From Tautonia plasticadhaerens (GTDB lineage Bacteria > Planctomycetota > Planctomycetia > Isosphaerales > Isosphaeraceae), in the NCBI RefSeq assembly GCF_007752535.1, contig NZ_CP036426.1, forward strand, positions 4,030,001 through 4,094,000: a stretch of DNA of 64,000 nt, given 5' to 3'. How positions within the stretch are numbered: position 1 is the stretch's first letter; each line of letters opens with the position of its first letter. The notes below the pieces were generated by a model, which had not been told where the DNA came from, did no database searches, and worked only from the letters and a program-made list of their open reading frames with translations. The translations under genes were made by a program, and so were the position numbers. Of the stretch, positions 44,844 through 54,096 are shown piece after piece.

Positions 44844-46007
44844 GTGAACTGGCAAGACATCCTCATCGACGCCGCGGCGACGGACACCGGCATGCGGCGG
44901 TCGAACAACCAGGACAGCCACGCGATCGTCCGGGCCAAGACCGTCGAGGCCTGGAAGAAGCGCGGGCACGTCTTCATGGTCGCCGACGGCATGGGCGCCC
45001 ACGCCGTCGGCGAGCTGGCGAGCAAGCTCGCCTGCGACAACATCCCGCACAACTTCGCCAAGCTGAAGGTCGACAGCACCGCCGAGGCCCTGACCAAGGC
45101 CTACCGCGAGGTGGCCAACATCATCCACGCCAAGGCCACCGCCAACAAGGACTTCCAGGGCATGGGCACCACCTGCTCCACCCTGGTCCTCGGCCCCGGG
45201 GGCGCCCTGATCGCCCACGTGGGGGACTCCCGGGTCTACCGCATCCGGGGGGGCACGATCGAGCAGCTCACCTTCGACCACAGCCTGGTCTGGGAGCTGA
45301 TCCGCCGCAACCACCTCCCCCCCGAGCACGCCAAGAAGGCCGTCCCCCGCAACGTCATCACCCGGAGCCTGGGGCCCGACCCCAACATCGAGGTCGACAT
45401 CGAGGGGCCCCACCCGGTCGAAGCGGGGGACGTCTACCTGCTCTGCTCCGACGGCCTCTCCGGCCCGGTCGAGGACCCCGAGCTGGGCGCCTTCGCCGCC
45501 CACTTCCACCCCGAGGTCGCCGGCCGCTACCTGCTGCACCTGGCCAACCTCCGGGGCGGCCACGACAACATCACCGTGATGGTCGTCCGCGTCGGCCCCT
45601 GGGAGGACCCCGACGACCCCAATGCCTCGGTCCTGACCGCCGCCGACGCCGGCGACGCGGGCAAGGGCAAGAAGGGCTTCTCCCTCGCCGGCCTGATGAA
45701 CGCCTTCCAGCGCAAGCCCGCCCCCGAGCCGGCCGAGGAGCACATCTACCGGACCGCCCCCTGCGCCATCGACGACGCCCTGCTCAACCGGATCGCCGAG
45801 GACCTCCGCCAGGCCCAGGCCGCCGCCGTCGAGCAGGCCTGGCCGATCGACTGGGCCGCCCTCACCGAACTCCAGCTGCGGGCCAAGCAGGCCCGGGCCT
45901 CCGGCGACCCCCGCAAGGCCCTCCGCCAGCTCGGCGAGATGATCGTCCGGCTCGGCGTCGCCGGCCGCCTGCACCGCAAGGAACGCGGGCCGATCGGCGC
46001 CCACTGA
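44844..46007 (+). CDS. PP2C-family protein phosphatase
   Basis: 387 residues from a GTG at 44844, which begins just ahead of the PP2C fold. The metal and phosphate-binding motifs are all present: NNQDS, VADGMGAH, GDSRVYR, LLCSDGLSG and GGHDNIT. It should remove phosphate from Ser/Thr residues in the cytoplasm and could oppose any of the kinases in this window. After the catalytic domain, about 120 residues form a Pro-rich linker and a helical tail with no recognised domain. The next gene starts 92 bases later on the same strand. Confidence 0.92.
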   Translation: MNWQDILIDAAATDTGMRRSNNQDSHAIVRAKTVEAWKKRGHVFMVADGMGAHAVGELASKLACDNIPHNFAKLKVDSTAEALTKAYREVANIIHAKATANKDFQGMGTTCSTLVLGPGGALIAHVGDSRVYRIRGGTIEQLTFDHSLVWELIRRNHLPPEHAKKAVPRNVITRSLGPDPNIEVDIEGPHPVEAGDVYLLCSDGLSGPVEDPELGAFAAHFHPEVAGRYLLHLANLRGGHDNITVMVVRVGPWEDPDDPNASVLTAADAGDAGKGKKGFSLAGLMNAFQRKPAPEPAEEHIYRTAPCAIDDALLNRIAEDLRQAQAAAVEQAWPIDWAALTELQLRAKQARASGDPRKALRQLGEMIVRLGVAGRLHRKERGPIGAH

Positions 46008-46099
46008 TCGATCGGGCCTGCGCCCCGGCCCGATCCCGATCGTATCGCCCCGCACGCCCCGCCCCGCACCGCCGCCGCACGACGCCGAAGCCTACCCCG

Positions 46100-47284
46100 A
46101 TGGACACGCCCCCCCCCCGGCCCGAGACGACCTGCGCGAGGGCCGTCCCGCCCCCGCCGTCGTCGACCGCCCCGCTGGTCCCCCCACCCCAGCTGAGCGT
46201 CGTCTACCGCTTCGAGGGGCTCGACCACGTCGACGCCGTCTACCGGGGGGACGCCGACGGCTTCGTCTACGCCCGGGACGGCCACCCGAACGCCGCCGCC
46301 CTGGCGGTCCGGGTCGCCGAGCTGGAGGGGGCCGAGGCCGCCCTCGTCTGCGCCTCGGGCATGGGGGCGACGGCCGCCGTCCTGCTGGCCGAGCTGGGCG
46401 AGGGGGACCACGTCGCCTACGCCGAGCAGCTCTACGGCAAGACCATCTCGCTCGTGCGTCGGGAGCTTTCGCGGTTCGGCGTCGCCTCCACCGGCTTCGA
46501 CGCCACCCGGCCCGAGACGCTCTCCGAAGCCCTCCGGGACCGGACCCGGCTCGTCTTCGTCGAGACCCTCTCCAACCCCCTGCTCCGCCTGCCGGACCTC
46601 CCCCGGCTGGCCGAGGTCGCCCGGGGGGCCGGGGCGAAGCTGGTCGTCGACCACACCTTCGCCCCCTTGCTCTGCCGGCCGATCGCGCTGGGGGCCTCGT
46701 ACGTCGTCCACTCGGCCACCAAGATGATCGGCGGCCACAGCGACCTGACGCTCGGCCTCGTCGCCGCCTCGGCCGGCGACGTCGCCCGGGTCGCCCGGGT
46801 CTCGTCCGCCTTCGGCCTCTCGGGCAACCCCTTCGAGAGCTGGCTGGCCGCCCGGGGGCTGGCGACCCTGCCGCTCCGCTCGGCCCGGTCGGGCGAGACG
46901 GCCCTGGAGCTGGCCCGGCGCCTCTCCCGGTCCCCCGCCCTGCGGGCCGTCCATTATCCCGGGCTGCCCGGGCACCCCGACCACGACCTCGCCCGGTCGC
47001 TGCTGCCCTCCGGCTCCGGCGCGATGGTGACGATCGACCTCGGCGACCGGGCCCGCGCCGACGCCTTCATCCGGGCCCTGCGGCACGTCCCCTTCGCCCC
47101 CAGCCTGGGGGACGTGGCGACCACCCTCAGCCACCCCGCCACCACCAGCCACCGCGGCCAGGACCCCGAGCTGCTGGCCCGCCTGGGCATCACCCCCGGC
47201 CTGGTCCGCCTCTCGATCGGCCTGGAGGCCGCCGACGACCTCTGGGCCGACTTCGAGCGGGCCCTCGGCCCGCTGGGTGGGTGA
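46100..47284 (+). CDS. Cys/Met metabolism PLP-dependent enzyme
   Basis: 394 residues, transsulfuration-type (cystathionine gamma-synthase/beta-lyase/gamma-lyase family). The PLP Lys is Lys208 in VVHSATKMIGGHSD, preceded by VVDHTFAPLL, and the N-terminal YxR-containing region that binds the neighbour's PLP phosphate is present (VYARDGHPN). The late DVATTLSHPATTSHRG string is typical of the family. A Pro-rich leader of about 30 residues is unusual. Which reaction it performs cannot be told from sequence alone. Its stop overlaps the next GTG start (GTGA), so the downstream membrane protein is translated with it. Confidence 0.9.
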   Translation: MDTPPPRPETTCARAVPPPPSSTAPLVPPPQLSVVYRFEGLDHVDAVYRGDADGFVYARDGHPNAAALAVRVAELEGAEAALVCASGMGATAAVLLAELGEGDHVAYAEQLYGKTISLVRRELSRFGVASTGFDATRPETLSEALRDRTRLVFVETLSNPLLRLPDLPRLAEVARGAGAKLVVDHTFAPLLCRPIALGASYVVHSATKMIGGHSDLTLGLVAASAGDVARVARVSSAFGLSGNPFESWLAARGLATLPLRSARSGETALELARRLSRSPALRAVHYPGLPGHPDHDLARSLLPSGSGAMVTIDLGDRARADAFIRALRHVPFAPSLGDVATTLSHPATTSHRGQDPELLARLGITPGLVRLSIGLEAADDLWADFERALGPLGG

Positions 47285-47802
47285 CCGCCGATGTCCGATC
47301 CCCTCCCCCGGAACCCGAGCCTCCCGTGAGCCAGCCCACCACCCCGCCGACGACCCTGTACCCCGACCGCCGTCCGGCCCTCGGCCTGGCCCTGCTCGGC
47401 CTCTGCGCGGCGATGGCGGGGGCCTGGCTGGCCTGGCGGGGGTGGTCGTTCGCCGGGGTCGCCGCGACGGTGGCGGGGGCCGTGGTGCTGGTCGGGGCCC
47501 TGATCTGGCTGATCCCGAGCCGGGCCTACCTGCACCTGACGGATCGGGGGTTCATCTATTGCACCGCCTTCAATCCGAAGCGGGTCGACTGGGCGGACGT
47601 CGCCCGGTTCGGCGTGCTCCCCGGCCCGGACGGCGGCCGGGTCGCCTGGGATTACGTCCCCCTCTATCCGGCCGACGCGATCTCTCGCGAGCAGACCAAG
47701 GCGCGCACCGGGTTCGAGGCGGTCCTCCCCCGCTGCTGCCACCTCCGGGGCGATCGGCTCGCCGAGCTGCTCGAACGCCGCGGGGGGCGGGCCTCGGGCT
47801 GA
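47281..47802 (+). CDS. PH-like membrane protein
   Basis: 173 residues from the GTG at 47281, which overlaps the upstream stop as GTGA; a GTG at 47326 is another possible start. Two transmembrane helices in the first half (GLALLGLCAAMAGAWLAW and AATVAGAVVLVGALIWL) are followed by a small beta-rich domain (YLHLTDRGFIY, WADVARFGVL) that resembles bacterial PH-domain proteins of the STM3941 type. Function is unknown. The tight coupling to a PLP enzyme is surprising given the unrelated features of the two proteins. Confidence 0.75.
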   Translation: MTADVRSPPPEPEPPVSQPTTPPTTLYPDRRPALGLALLGLCAAMAGAWLAWRGWSFAGVAATVAGAVVLVGALIWLIPSRAYLHLTDRGFIYCTAFNPKRVDWADVARFGVLPGPDGGRVAWDYVPLYPADAISREQTKARTGFEAVLPRCCHLRGDRLAELLERRGGRASG

Positions 47803-47828
47803 CCCCCCGGGGGGCGCACCGGCCCCGC

Positions 47829-47851
47829 CGACCCCGCCTCATGCGGGGTCG
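47829..47851. terminator. Stem-loop between convergent genes
   Basis: A nine-pair perfect stem with a CTCAT loop (47829-47837 with 47843-47851), between the PH-like protein stop and the CBS protein stop. It can serve both directions; no T-tract follows. Confidence 0.6.
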
Positions 47852-47894
47852 CGGGCCCGGGCCGGTCTCCGGGGCGGAGGGGCGCGGAGGCCGC

Positions 47895-48332
47895 TCAGAC
47901 CACCCCGTAGACGTAGGACATCAGGTTCTTCTTCTCCTCCTCGGCCTCGCCGTGGAGGACCCGGACCAGGTCGCCGACCGAGACGAGCCCGGCGAGGCCG
48001 CCGTCCTCGTCGAGCACCGGGAGCTGGCCGATCATGTATTCGCTCATCCGGCCCATGGCGTCGTGGACCGAGTCGCCCACCGAGCAGGTGGCGACCTTCC
48101 GGGTCATCACCGCGCCGATCGGCTGGTGGCAGAACTCCTTGCCCTTGTTGTGCAGGCCACGGAGCACGTCGCGCTCGGTGAAGATGCCGACCATCGCGCC
48201 GGAATCGTCGAGGACCGGGAGCGAGCCGATGTTGTGCCGGACCAACTCGGCCACCGCCTCGGAGACGGTCGAGCCGGAGTCGATCGTGATGAGCGGGCGG
48301 TCCTTGGCAGCCAGGACGCTTCGGATCTGCAT
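47895..48332 (-). CDS. CBS-domain pair protein
   Basis: 145 residues, essentially two CBS motifs (one Bateman module). The first contains AELVRHNIGSLPVLDDSGAMVGIFTERD, the second MSEYMIGQLPVLDEDGGLAGLVSVGD; each ends in the characteristic TERD/SVGD that binds nucleotide ribose. Such modules bind AMP, ATP or related ligands and usually regulate a partner. There is no fused domain. The ATG at 48332 has GGGGGA upstream; the longer frame through the divergent region is spurious. Confidence 0.92.
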   Translation of the reverse strand: MQIRSVLAAKDRPLITIDSGSTVSEAVAELVRHNIGSLPVLDDSGAMVGIFTERDVLRGLHNKGKEFCHQPIGAVMTRKVATCSVGDSVHDAMGRMSEYMIGQLPVLDEDGGLAGLVSVGDLVRVLHGEAEEEKKNLMSYVYGVV

Positions 48333-48716
48333 CGTGTGTCCCCCACGACTGCGACGCGACCGTTGATGGGTCGGCGGGCCGGCACGATCGACCCTGCCCG
48401 TCGCGCCTGGATTTGGAGATACGCGTGTGGAGAAGGGACTAGCCTGGACATCTTGAACCATCCCGGGCGCCGATGCAACAGATTTCGGCACGATTCGGCC
48501 GGCGGATCGACACGCGACGATGGCCGACCGCGAGGATGCACGCCCCCCCCACCCCGGGCGGCCCGGGGCCCCGAATGCCACCCCGGGTCGCCCCCTCCCT
48601 GGGAGGGGTGTGGCCGGTGCGCCTACACTGGAGACTCCGAGGGCGCCGGGGCGGCGCGGCCGGCGGTCGGCCGACCCGCCCCGATCGATCGATCGGGGAA
48701 CGTCCGGGGATCGTCC
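48333..48716. other. Divergent intergenic region, CBS protein / carotenoid gene
   Basis: 384 bases with a lower-GC stretch at about 48400-48500. A TACACT at 48624-48629 could be the -10 for the desaturase. On the minus strand TTGCAT and CAAGAT are spaced 17 bases apart near 48450-48480 and could serve the CBS gene, but the -10 match is poor. No gene is seen. Confidence 0.45.
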
Positions 48717-50249
48717 ATGGCCGGGTCGCGCGTGGTGGTCATCGGCGGCGGGGTGGGTGGGCTCTCCGCCGCCCTGGAGCTGGCCCGACGGGGGGCGGTC
48801 GTGACGCTCCTGGAGCGTCACGACCAGCTCGGCGGCAAGGCCAGCCAGCGCCGGGAGTCCGGCTACCGCTGGGACGAGGGGCCGAGCATCGTCGTCATGC
48901 CCTGGGTCTACCGCGAGCTGTTCGGGCTCGCCGGGCTCGACCCCGACCACTACCTCCCGCTCCGACGCCTCGACCCCGCCTTCCGGGTCGTCTTCCCCGA
49001 CGGCCGACGCCTGGACCTGCCCGCCGACGAGCCGGGGATGCGGGACGCCTTCGCCAGCGTCGACCCCCACGACGGCGCCGCCCTCGGGCCGTTCCTGGGA
49101 CGGCTGGACCGCTTCGCCGCCAAGATCGGACACGCCTATTGTGACCGGATGCTGGAGAACTGGTCACAGGTGATCGCCTCCCCGCTGATGACCTCGGCGA
49201 TGATCATCTCCCCGTTCCAGCAGTACGCCGCCGAGGTCGACCGCACCTTCCGCTCCGGGCCGATCCGGGAGCTGCTCTACGGCTTCCCCACCTACTCCGG
49301 CTTCAACCCGGTCACCGCGCCGGCCTCCCTGCTAATCATCCCCTGGACGATCATCCGGGAGGGGGTCTGGTACCCCGCCTCGGGGGGGATCGCGGCGATC
49401 CCGCTGTCGATCGCCGCCGCCTGCCGGGACCTGGGGGTCGACATCCGGACCGGGGTCGAGGTCGAGGCGATCGACCTGGACGCCTCGGGCCGGGTCCGGG
49501 GCGTGGCCACCTCCGCCGGGCCGATCGCCGCGGGCGCGGTCGTCTCCAACGGCGATTACGTGCACACCCATCGGCTCCTCCGGGGGGGTCGGGGATTCGC
49601 CCCCGAGGTCGAGGCCGTCCGGGAGGGCAAGGTCGAGCCCTCCGGCTCGTTCTTCACGGTGCAGCTCGGCTGCGACCGCACCTGGGACCTCTCGGCCCAC
49701 CACCTGCTCGTGCTCACCGAGGGGTCGGGCCGGGTCTACGACGAGGTCTACGGGCGCGGCGAGTTCCCGAGCGACCCGCCGCTCTACGTCAACGTCACCA
49801 GCGTCACCGACCCCCACGACGCCCCCGAGGGCGGCAGCAACCCCTTCCTCGTCATCGGCGCCCCCGCGATGAAGGCGGGCGCCGAGGCCGACCCCGACTT
49901 CGAGGAGCGTTATGCCGACCGGCTCGTCGCCCGGCTGGAACGGGCCGGGATGACCGGGCTCAAGGACGCGACCGTCACCCGACAGGTGACGGGCCCTTCG
50001 GACTGGGTGCGGAAGTTCCACGCCTTCCGGGGGGCGATCTACGGCCTGGGGAGCACGCACAACATCCTCGGCGGCGGCTTCCGGCCCCTGAACTACCGGC
50101 CGGAGATCCCAGGCCTCTACTTCGTCGGCGGCGGCGTGCAGCCGGGCGCGGGGCTGCCGATGGCCGTTCAGAGCGGCAAGATCGCCGCCGGCCGGGTCGG
50201 CCGGGACCTCCGCCTCCGGGGCCGGGCCGGGTCGAGGGCCCGGATCTGA
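48717..50249 (+). CDS. CrtI/CrtN-type carotenoid desaturase
   Basis: 510 residues, FAD-dependent membrane-associated enzyme that desaturates or oxidises carotenoid chains. The dinucleotide fold is at the N-terminus (VVVIGGGVGGLSAALELARR) with ERHDQLGGKA, and the family's C-terminal FAD motif reads GLYFVGGGVQPGAGLPMAV. Length and motifs fit phytoene desaturase, diapophytoene desaturase (CrtN) and the CrtP oxidase alike; sequence alone does not decide. Planctomycetes have been reported to make C30 carotenoids from squalene, so a CrtN or CrtP role is plausible. A glycosyltransferase gene follows after 40 bases. Confidence 0.88.
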   Translation: MAGSRVVVIGGGVGGLSAALELARRGAVVTLLERHDQLGGKASQRRESGYRWDEGPSIVVMPWVYRELFGLAGLDPDHYLPLRRLDPAFRVVFPDGRRLDLPADEPGMRDAFASVDPHDGAALGPFLGRLDRFAAKIGHAYCDRMLENWSQVIASPLMTSAMIISPFQQYAAEVDRTFRSGPIRELLYGFPTYSGFNPVTAPASLLIIPWTIIREGVWYPASGGIAAIPLSIAAACRDLGVDIRTGVEVEAIDLDASGRVRGVATSAGPIAAGAVVSNGDYVHTHRLLRGGRGFAPEVEAVREGKVEPSGSFFTVQLGCDRTWDLSAHHLLVLTEGSGRVYDEVYGRGEFPSDPPLYVNVTSVTDPHDAPEGGSNPFLVIGAPAMKAGAEADPDFEERYADRLVARLERAGMTGLKDATVTRQVTGPSDWVRKFHAFRGAIYGLGSTHNILGGGFRPLNYRPEIPGLYFVGGGVQPGAGLPMAVQSGKIAAGRVGRDLRLRGRAGSRARI

Positions 50250-50289
50250 CTCGACCTGACCTGATCGGGACGCCCACGGGGATCGTCGG

Positions 50290-51495
50290 ATGAGCATCGC
50301 GTTCGTCGTCAGCATCGCGGTCGCCCTCGGCTGGCTCGGCCTGGCCGCCCTCTGCATCGGCCGCTCCCGAGACTCCCGGCGCCTGCCTCCCGCCGACGCC
50401 CCCCCCGGGCCAGACGCCCCCACGGTCGTGGCCGTGGTCCCGGCCCGGAACGAGGAGGGCCGCATCGGCGAGACGCTCCGGTGCCTGATGGCGCAGGAAT
50501 ACCCGCACCTGTCGATCCTCGTCGTCGACGACCAGTCGACCGACGCCACCGCCGGGGTCGTCCGCTCGGCCTCCCCCGGCGCCGGCACCGAGGCCCATCC
50601 CGTCCGCCTGCTGCCGGGGGGGGACCGCCCCGAGGGCTGGGTCGGCAAGACCTGGGCCCTGCACCAGGGGGTCGAGGCCACCGATTCGGAGTGGATCTGG
50701 ATGGTCGACGCCGACCTCTGGCTCCACCCCCGGGCGCTGGCGACCGCGATGGAGCAGGCGGATCGGGCCGGTGCGGACCTCGTCTCCTTCCTCGGCCGCC
50801 CCCGGTGCGAGACGTTCTGGCAGGGGTCGATCGCGCTGGCCCTGGTCCAGATCCTCTCGATGCTCTACCCCCTCCGCCGGGTCAACGACCCGACGCGGGC
50901 CGAGGCGCTGGCGCACGGGGCCTTCGTGCTCATCCGGCGGTCGACCTACGACCGCGTCGGCGGCATCGGCAGCGTCCGGGGGGAGATCGTCGAGGACATC
51001 CGGTTCGCCTCCCGGGTCAAGGCCGAGGGGGGGCGGATCCGGGCCTCGGCCGCGCCGGCGCTGTCGCAGACGCACATGTACGGGACCTTCGGCGACATCT
51101 GGCGAGGCCTGCGCAAGAATGCCTACGCCGGGATGGATTATCTCCCCCACAAATACGTCACCGGGTCGATCCTCGGCCTGCTGATGGCCTGGGCCCCGCC
51201 GCTCTCGCTGCTGATCGGGCTGGTCGGCCTGCTCACGCCCCGGGCCCCCTCCCCCTCGCCGGTCGCCTGGGCGGCGGTGGGGCTGTCGGGATGGCTGGCG
51301 CAGGCGGCGGCGGCGATGCCGGCGGTCGTCTTCCTGGAATTGCCCCGGATCTTCGCCTTCTCGCTCCCGGCGGGGATCGCCGCGTACGTGGCGATCACCT
51401 CGGCGAGCGTCTGGCACTACGCCCGGGGCCGGGTCCTGTGGAAGGACCGCGCCTTCCCCTCGCGGGTCGTCAAGCCGCGGCCCTCCCGGGACTGA
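50290..51495 (+). CDS. Membrane glycosyltransferase family 2
   Basis: 401 residues. An N-terminal membrane helix precedes a GT-A domain with VVPARNEEGRIGETL, the nucleotide-binding VVDDQSTDAT, the metal-binding DAD in MVDADLWLHP, and GWVGKTWALHQG. Four C-terminal hydrophobic segments complete it. The layout resembles hopanoid-associated HpnB and the carotenoid glycosyltransferase CrtQ. Directly after a carotenoid desaturase on the same strand, it probably attaches a sugar to an oxidised carotenoid end group in the membrane. Acceptor and sugar are inferred only from context. Confidence 0.85.
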   Translation: MSIAFVVSIAVALGWLGLAALCIGRSRDSRRLPPADAPPGPDAPTVVAVVPARNEEGRIGETLRCLMAQEYPHLSILVVDDQSTDATAGVVRSASPGAGTEAHPVRLLPGGDRPEGWVGKTWALHQGVEATDSEWIWMVDADLWLHPRALATAMEQADRAGADLVSFLGRPRCETFWQGSIALALVQILSMLYPLRRVNDPTRAEALAHGAFVLIRRSTYDRVGGIGSVRGEIVEDIRFASRVKAEGGRIRASAAPALSQTHMYGTFGDIWRGLRKNAYAGMDYLPHKYVTGSILGLLMAWAPPLSLLIGLVGLLTPRAPSPSPVAWAAVGLSGWLAQAAAAMPAVVFLELPRIFAFSLPAGIAAYVAITSASVWHYARGRVLWKDRAFPSRVVKPRPSRD

Positions 51496-51534
51496 CCGGT
51501 CCATCCGCCTCTCGGTCGGCGGGACGGTCCCGGA

Positions 51535-51569
51535 CCCCGCTCCCCGCCCGCGGGGGGCGGGAGGCGGGG
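51535..51569. terminator. Stem-loop between convergent genes
   Basis: Fifteen-position stem with two mismatches (51535-51549 with 51555-51569, five-base loop), between the glycosyltransferase and amidohydrolase stops. Confidence 0.6.
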
Positions 51570-51606
51570 GCTCGATGACGCCGGGCCGCCCTCGTCGGCG
51601 ATCGGC

Positions 51607-52665
51607 TCAGGCACCCAGCCCGGGCAGCCATCGCAGGGCGTTCTCCCGGAAGATCTTCCGCAGGATCGCGACCGGCAGCCCGAGGCCCGTCGTCTCCCGG
51701 CCGTCGTACTCCATCGGCCCGTCCTCGGAGAAGAACCGCCAGTCCTGCTCGTGACGCTCCCGGAACGACCGCGCCGCGGCCTCCTCCGGGCCCCCCCGGT
51801 AGGAGGAGTCGGTGCCGTAGAGGATCCGGTCCTGATGCCGGGTGAGGAAGTCCCGGACCCGATCCCGATCCCCCCGGGCGAAGTAGCGGACCCGGGCCGC
51901 GGTGTCGACCGCGAAATTGGGATGGGCGTCGAGCCGGGCCGACAGCCGGTCCAGGTCGTCCTCGTTGCTGCCCAGGTGGCAGCCGACCACGCGCAGGTCC
52001 GGGTAATGCGCCAGCACGCGATCCCTCGCGGCCAGGATCTCCTCCTTCGGCGGCGCCCCCTCCTTGCCGAGCATGTGCCACTGCGGGTTCCGGGAATAAT
52101 AGGAGAACTCCGGGTTGTCCTCGTCGAGCGGCAGCCAGGCGCCGTCGGGTTCTGCGAGGTGGGCGACCAGCGTCCGGCCGGCGTCCCGGATCGCCTCGTA
52201 GATCGGCAGCAAGCGGCGGTCGTCGGGCAGGAGATACTCCCCGGACTCTCCCCGGATCGCCATCCCGATCGTCTTCCAGATCTTCACGGCGATGGCGCCT
52301 TGGTCGAACGTCTCCCGGAGCCCGGCGACGGTCCGGTCGACGAAGTCCGGGTCCTCGAACCCCCGGGCGTCGAAGGTGGAGGCCCAGGAGAGCGTCCCCC
52401 CGCTCCGCTCGGCGACCTCCCGGGTCGCCTCCAGCTTGGCCTGCAGGTCGAACGGCTCGTCGCCGACCGCCGGGCAGACGACGATGTCCAGCCCCCGCCA
52501 GCCCGACTCCCCCAGCGAGGTGACCAGTTCGGGGGCGGGTTGATGGATGTGGATGTGCGTGTCGATCCGCCCGAACTCCGGGCCCTGGGCCCCCCGGGCC
52601 GGGGAGGCGGCCGGGACCAGGAGCGAGGCGGGCAGCAGTCGGAGCAGGTCCCGTCGGCTGAGCAT
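51607..52665 (-). CDS. Exported metal-dependent amidohydrolase
   Basis: 352 residues from the ATG at 52665, which has GAGGAG nine bases upstream. The N-terminus (LSRRDLLRLLPASLLVPAAS) is a twin-arginine-like signal. The TIM-barrel amidohydrolase_2 fold has the metal motif DTHIHIH near the start, a later HLAEP and GCHLGSNED, and the Asp of LYGTDSSYRGG. Members hydrolyse or decarboxylate cyclic and aromatic acids; the substrate is unknown. It is the last gene of an operon with the DUF1552 and DUF1592 genes (52-base gap), which suggests work on the same exported substrate. Confidence 0.87.
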   Translation of the reverse strand: MLSRRDLLRLLPASLLVPAASPARGAQGPEFGRIDTHIHIHQPAPELVTSLGESGWRGLDIVVCPAVGDEPFDLQAKLEATREVAERSGGTLSWASTFDARGFEDPDFVDRTVAGLRETFDQGAIAVKIWKTIGMAIRGESGEYLLPDDRRLLPIYEAIRDAGRTLVAHLAEPDGAWLPLDEDNPEFSYYSRNPQWHMLGKEGAPPKEEILAARDRVLAHYPDLRVVGCHLGSNEDDLDRLSARLDAHPNFAVDTAARVRYFARGDRDRVRDFLTRHQDRILYGTDSSYRGGPEEAAARSFRERHEQDWRFFSEDGPMEYDGRETTGLGLPVAILRKIFRENALRWLPGLGA

Positions 52666-52716
52666 CAAGGAAGGCTCCTCGGTCAATGATGGGATGGGCG
52701 GCGCCGGGCCTCCCGC

Positions 52717-54096
52717 TCAGAGGTCGGCCAGCGGGCCGTCGGCGTCGCCGAAGCGGGCCAGGGAGACGCCTATCCGCTCCATCAGCGAGAGATACAGGCG
52801 GCAGGCGCGGCGGTCGTCGTCCGGGCGGTCGAGGTAGTCCAGCACCCGGCCTGTCCTCAGGGTCCCGCCCGCCCGGCCCGCCAGGAGGATCGGCATCTCG
52901 TCGGCCTGGTGGCGGTCGCCGTCGAAGAGGTTGGAACAGCACATGAGCAGGCTGTGGTCGAGCAGGGTGCCCTCGCCTTCGGGGATGCCCTTGAGCCGGT
53001 CGACGAGGTAGGCGAACTGGCCGACGTGGAACTGGTTCGTCTTCAGGTACATCGCCTCCAGCTCCGGCTCACGGCCGTTGTGCGTCAGGTCGAGGTGGAG
53101 GCTGCCGCGGACCCCGTCCAGGAACCCGAAGTTCATCTGGGAGAGGTCGTTGTTCAGCATGCAGGTGGCGATCCGGGTCTTGTCCATCTGGAAGGCGAGG
53201 ACGAGGAGATCCATCATCATCCTCATGTGATCCGGCACCTCCTGCGGCAGCTGGTCGCCGGGCCTCGGGATGTTCGGCGCCTCCAGCGTCGGCCGACGGC
53301 CTTCGAGGCGGCCGTCCTCCGAGGCCCGGTCGATCCGGCGCTCCACGTCCCGGATCGATTCCAGGTACTCGTCCAGCTTCCGGCGGTCGTCGACGCCGAC
53401 CCGGCCCCTCAGGGCCTTCGCGTCGTCGAGCACCTGGTCGAGGATCGAGCGGTCCAGCCGGCGGCCCTCGGGGTCGCCCACGAGCAGGTCGAAGACCCGG
53501 GCCGGGTAGATCTCCTTGGTGGCGGGTTTGGTGTCGGTCGCCCAGGAGATGGACGACCCGTAGATCATCGACAGCCCGTCCTCCAGCCTCAGCTCGGTCG
53601 GCTCGATGCCCAGCACCAGGCTCGGCACGGCCGTCCGCCGGCCGATCTCCCGGGAGAGCACCTGGTCCATCGATTGCCCGGCCCGGATCTCGGCCTGGTC
53701 GGTGCTGACCCAGGCCCCCGACAGCAGGTTCGGCATCCTCCCCAGGTGGGCGCTGGCGTGCCGGACGGCCTGCTCGTTGAACAGGCCCCTCAGGAAGACC
53801 AGATCCTCCCGGAAGGGCCGCATCGGCTCCAGCCCGGGGCCGATCTCCATCCCCGATCCGCTCCCGCGGGCCCACCAGTGCTCCGGCTCGACCCCGTTGG
53901 AGAAGTAGACGCAGGCGAACCGCACGGGGGGGCTCGACCCGTCGTCGGTCGGGACGACTCGCTTGCCGGTGTCCTCGGCCCGGACCGGGAGCGACTCCAG
54001 CCAGGGGAGCGTCAACGCCAGCCCGCCGCTGCTCCTCAGGAAGCCTCGACGGCTCATCGGGCGATCGCCCGCCCGGTCGGTTCGGTCGGTCATCAT
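52717..54096 (-). CDS. DUF1552 family exported protein
   Basis: 459 residues, a typical DUF1552 protein. It begins with a twin-arginine signal ([11 protein letters not shown]), and carries [13 protein letters not shown], the [11 protein letters not shown] region and a C-terminal block with [21 protein letters not shown]. Proteins of this family almost always accompany DUF1592 cytochromes in planctomycetes; their reaction is unknown. The ATG at 54096 overlaps the upstream stop (ATGA), so the pair is coupled. The catalytic nature is suggested only by conserved His, Asp and Cys. Confidence 0.92.
   Translation of the reverse strand: MMTDRTDRAGDRPMSRRGFLRSSGGLALTLPWLESLPVRAEDTGKRVVPTDDGSSPPVRFACVYFSNGVEPEHWWARGSGSGMEIGPGLEPMRPFREDLVFLRGLFNEQAVRHASAHLGRMPNLLSGAWVSTDQAEIRAGQSMDQVLSREIGRRTAVPSLVLGIEPTELRLEDGLSMIYGSSISWATDTKPATKEIYPARVFDLLVGDPEGRRLDRSILDQVLDDAKALRGRVGVDDRRKLDEYLESIRDVERRIDRASEDGRLEGRRPTLEAPNIPRPGDQLPQEVPDHMRMMMDLLVLAFQMDKTRIATCMLNNDLSQMNFGFLDGVRGSLHLDLTHNGREPELEAMYLKTNQFHVGQFAYLVDRLKGIPEGEGTLLDHSLLMCCSNLFDGDRHQADEMPILLAGRAGGTLRTGRVLDYLDRPDDDRRACRLYLSLMERIGVSLARFGDADGPLADL

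Noticed and set aside
48360-48500. Possible tRNA or small RNA in the low-GC gap
   Set aside because: No cloverleaf, no T-loop GTTCRA and no matching acceptor arms could be found by eye.
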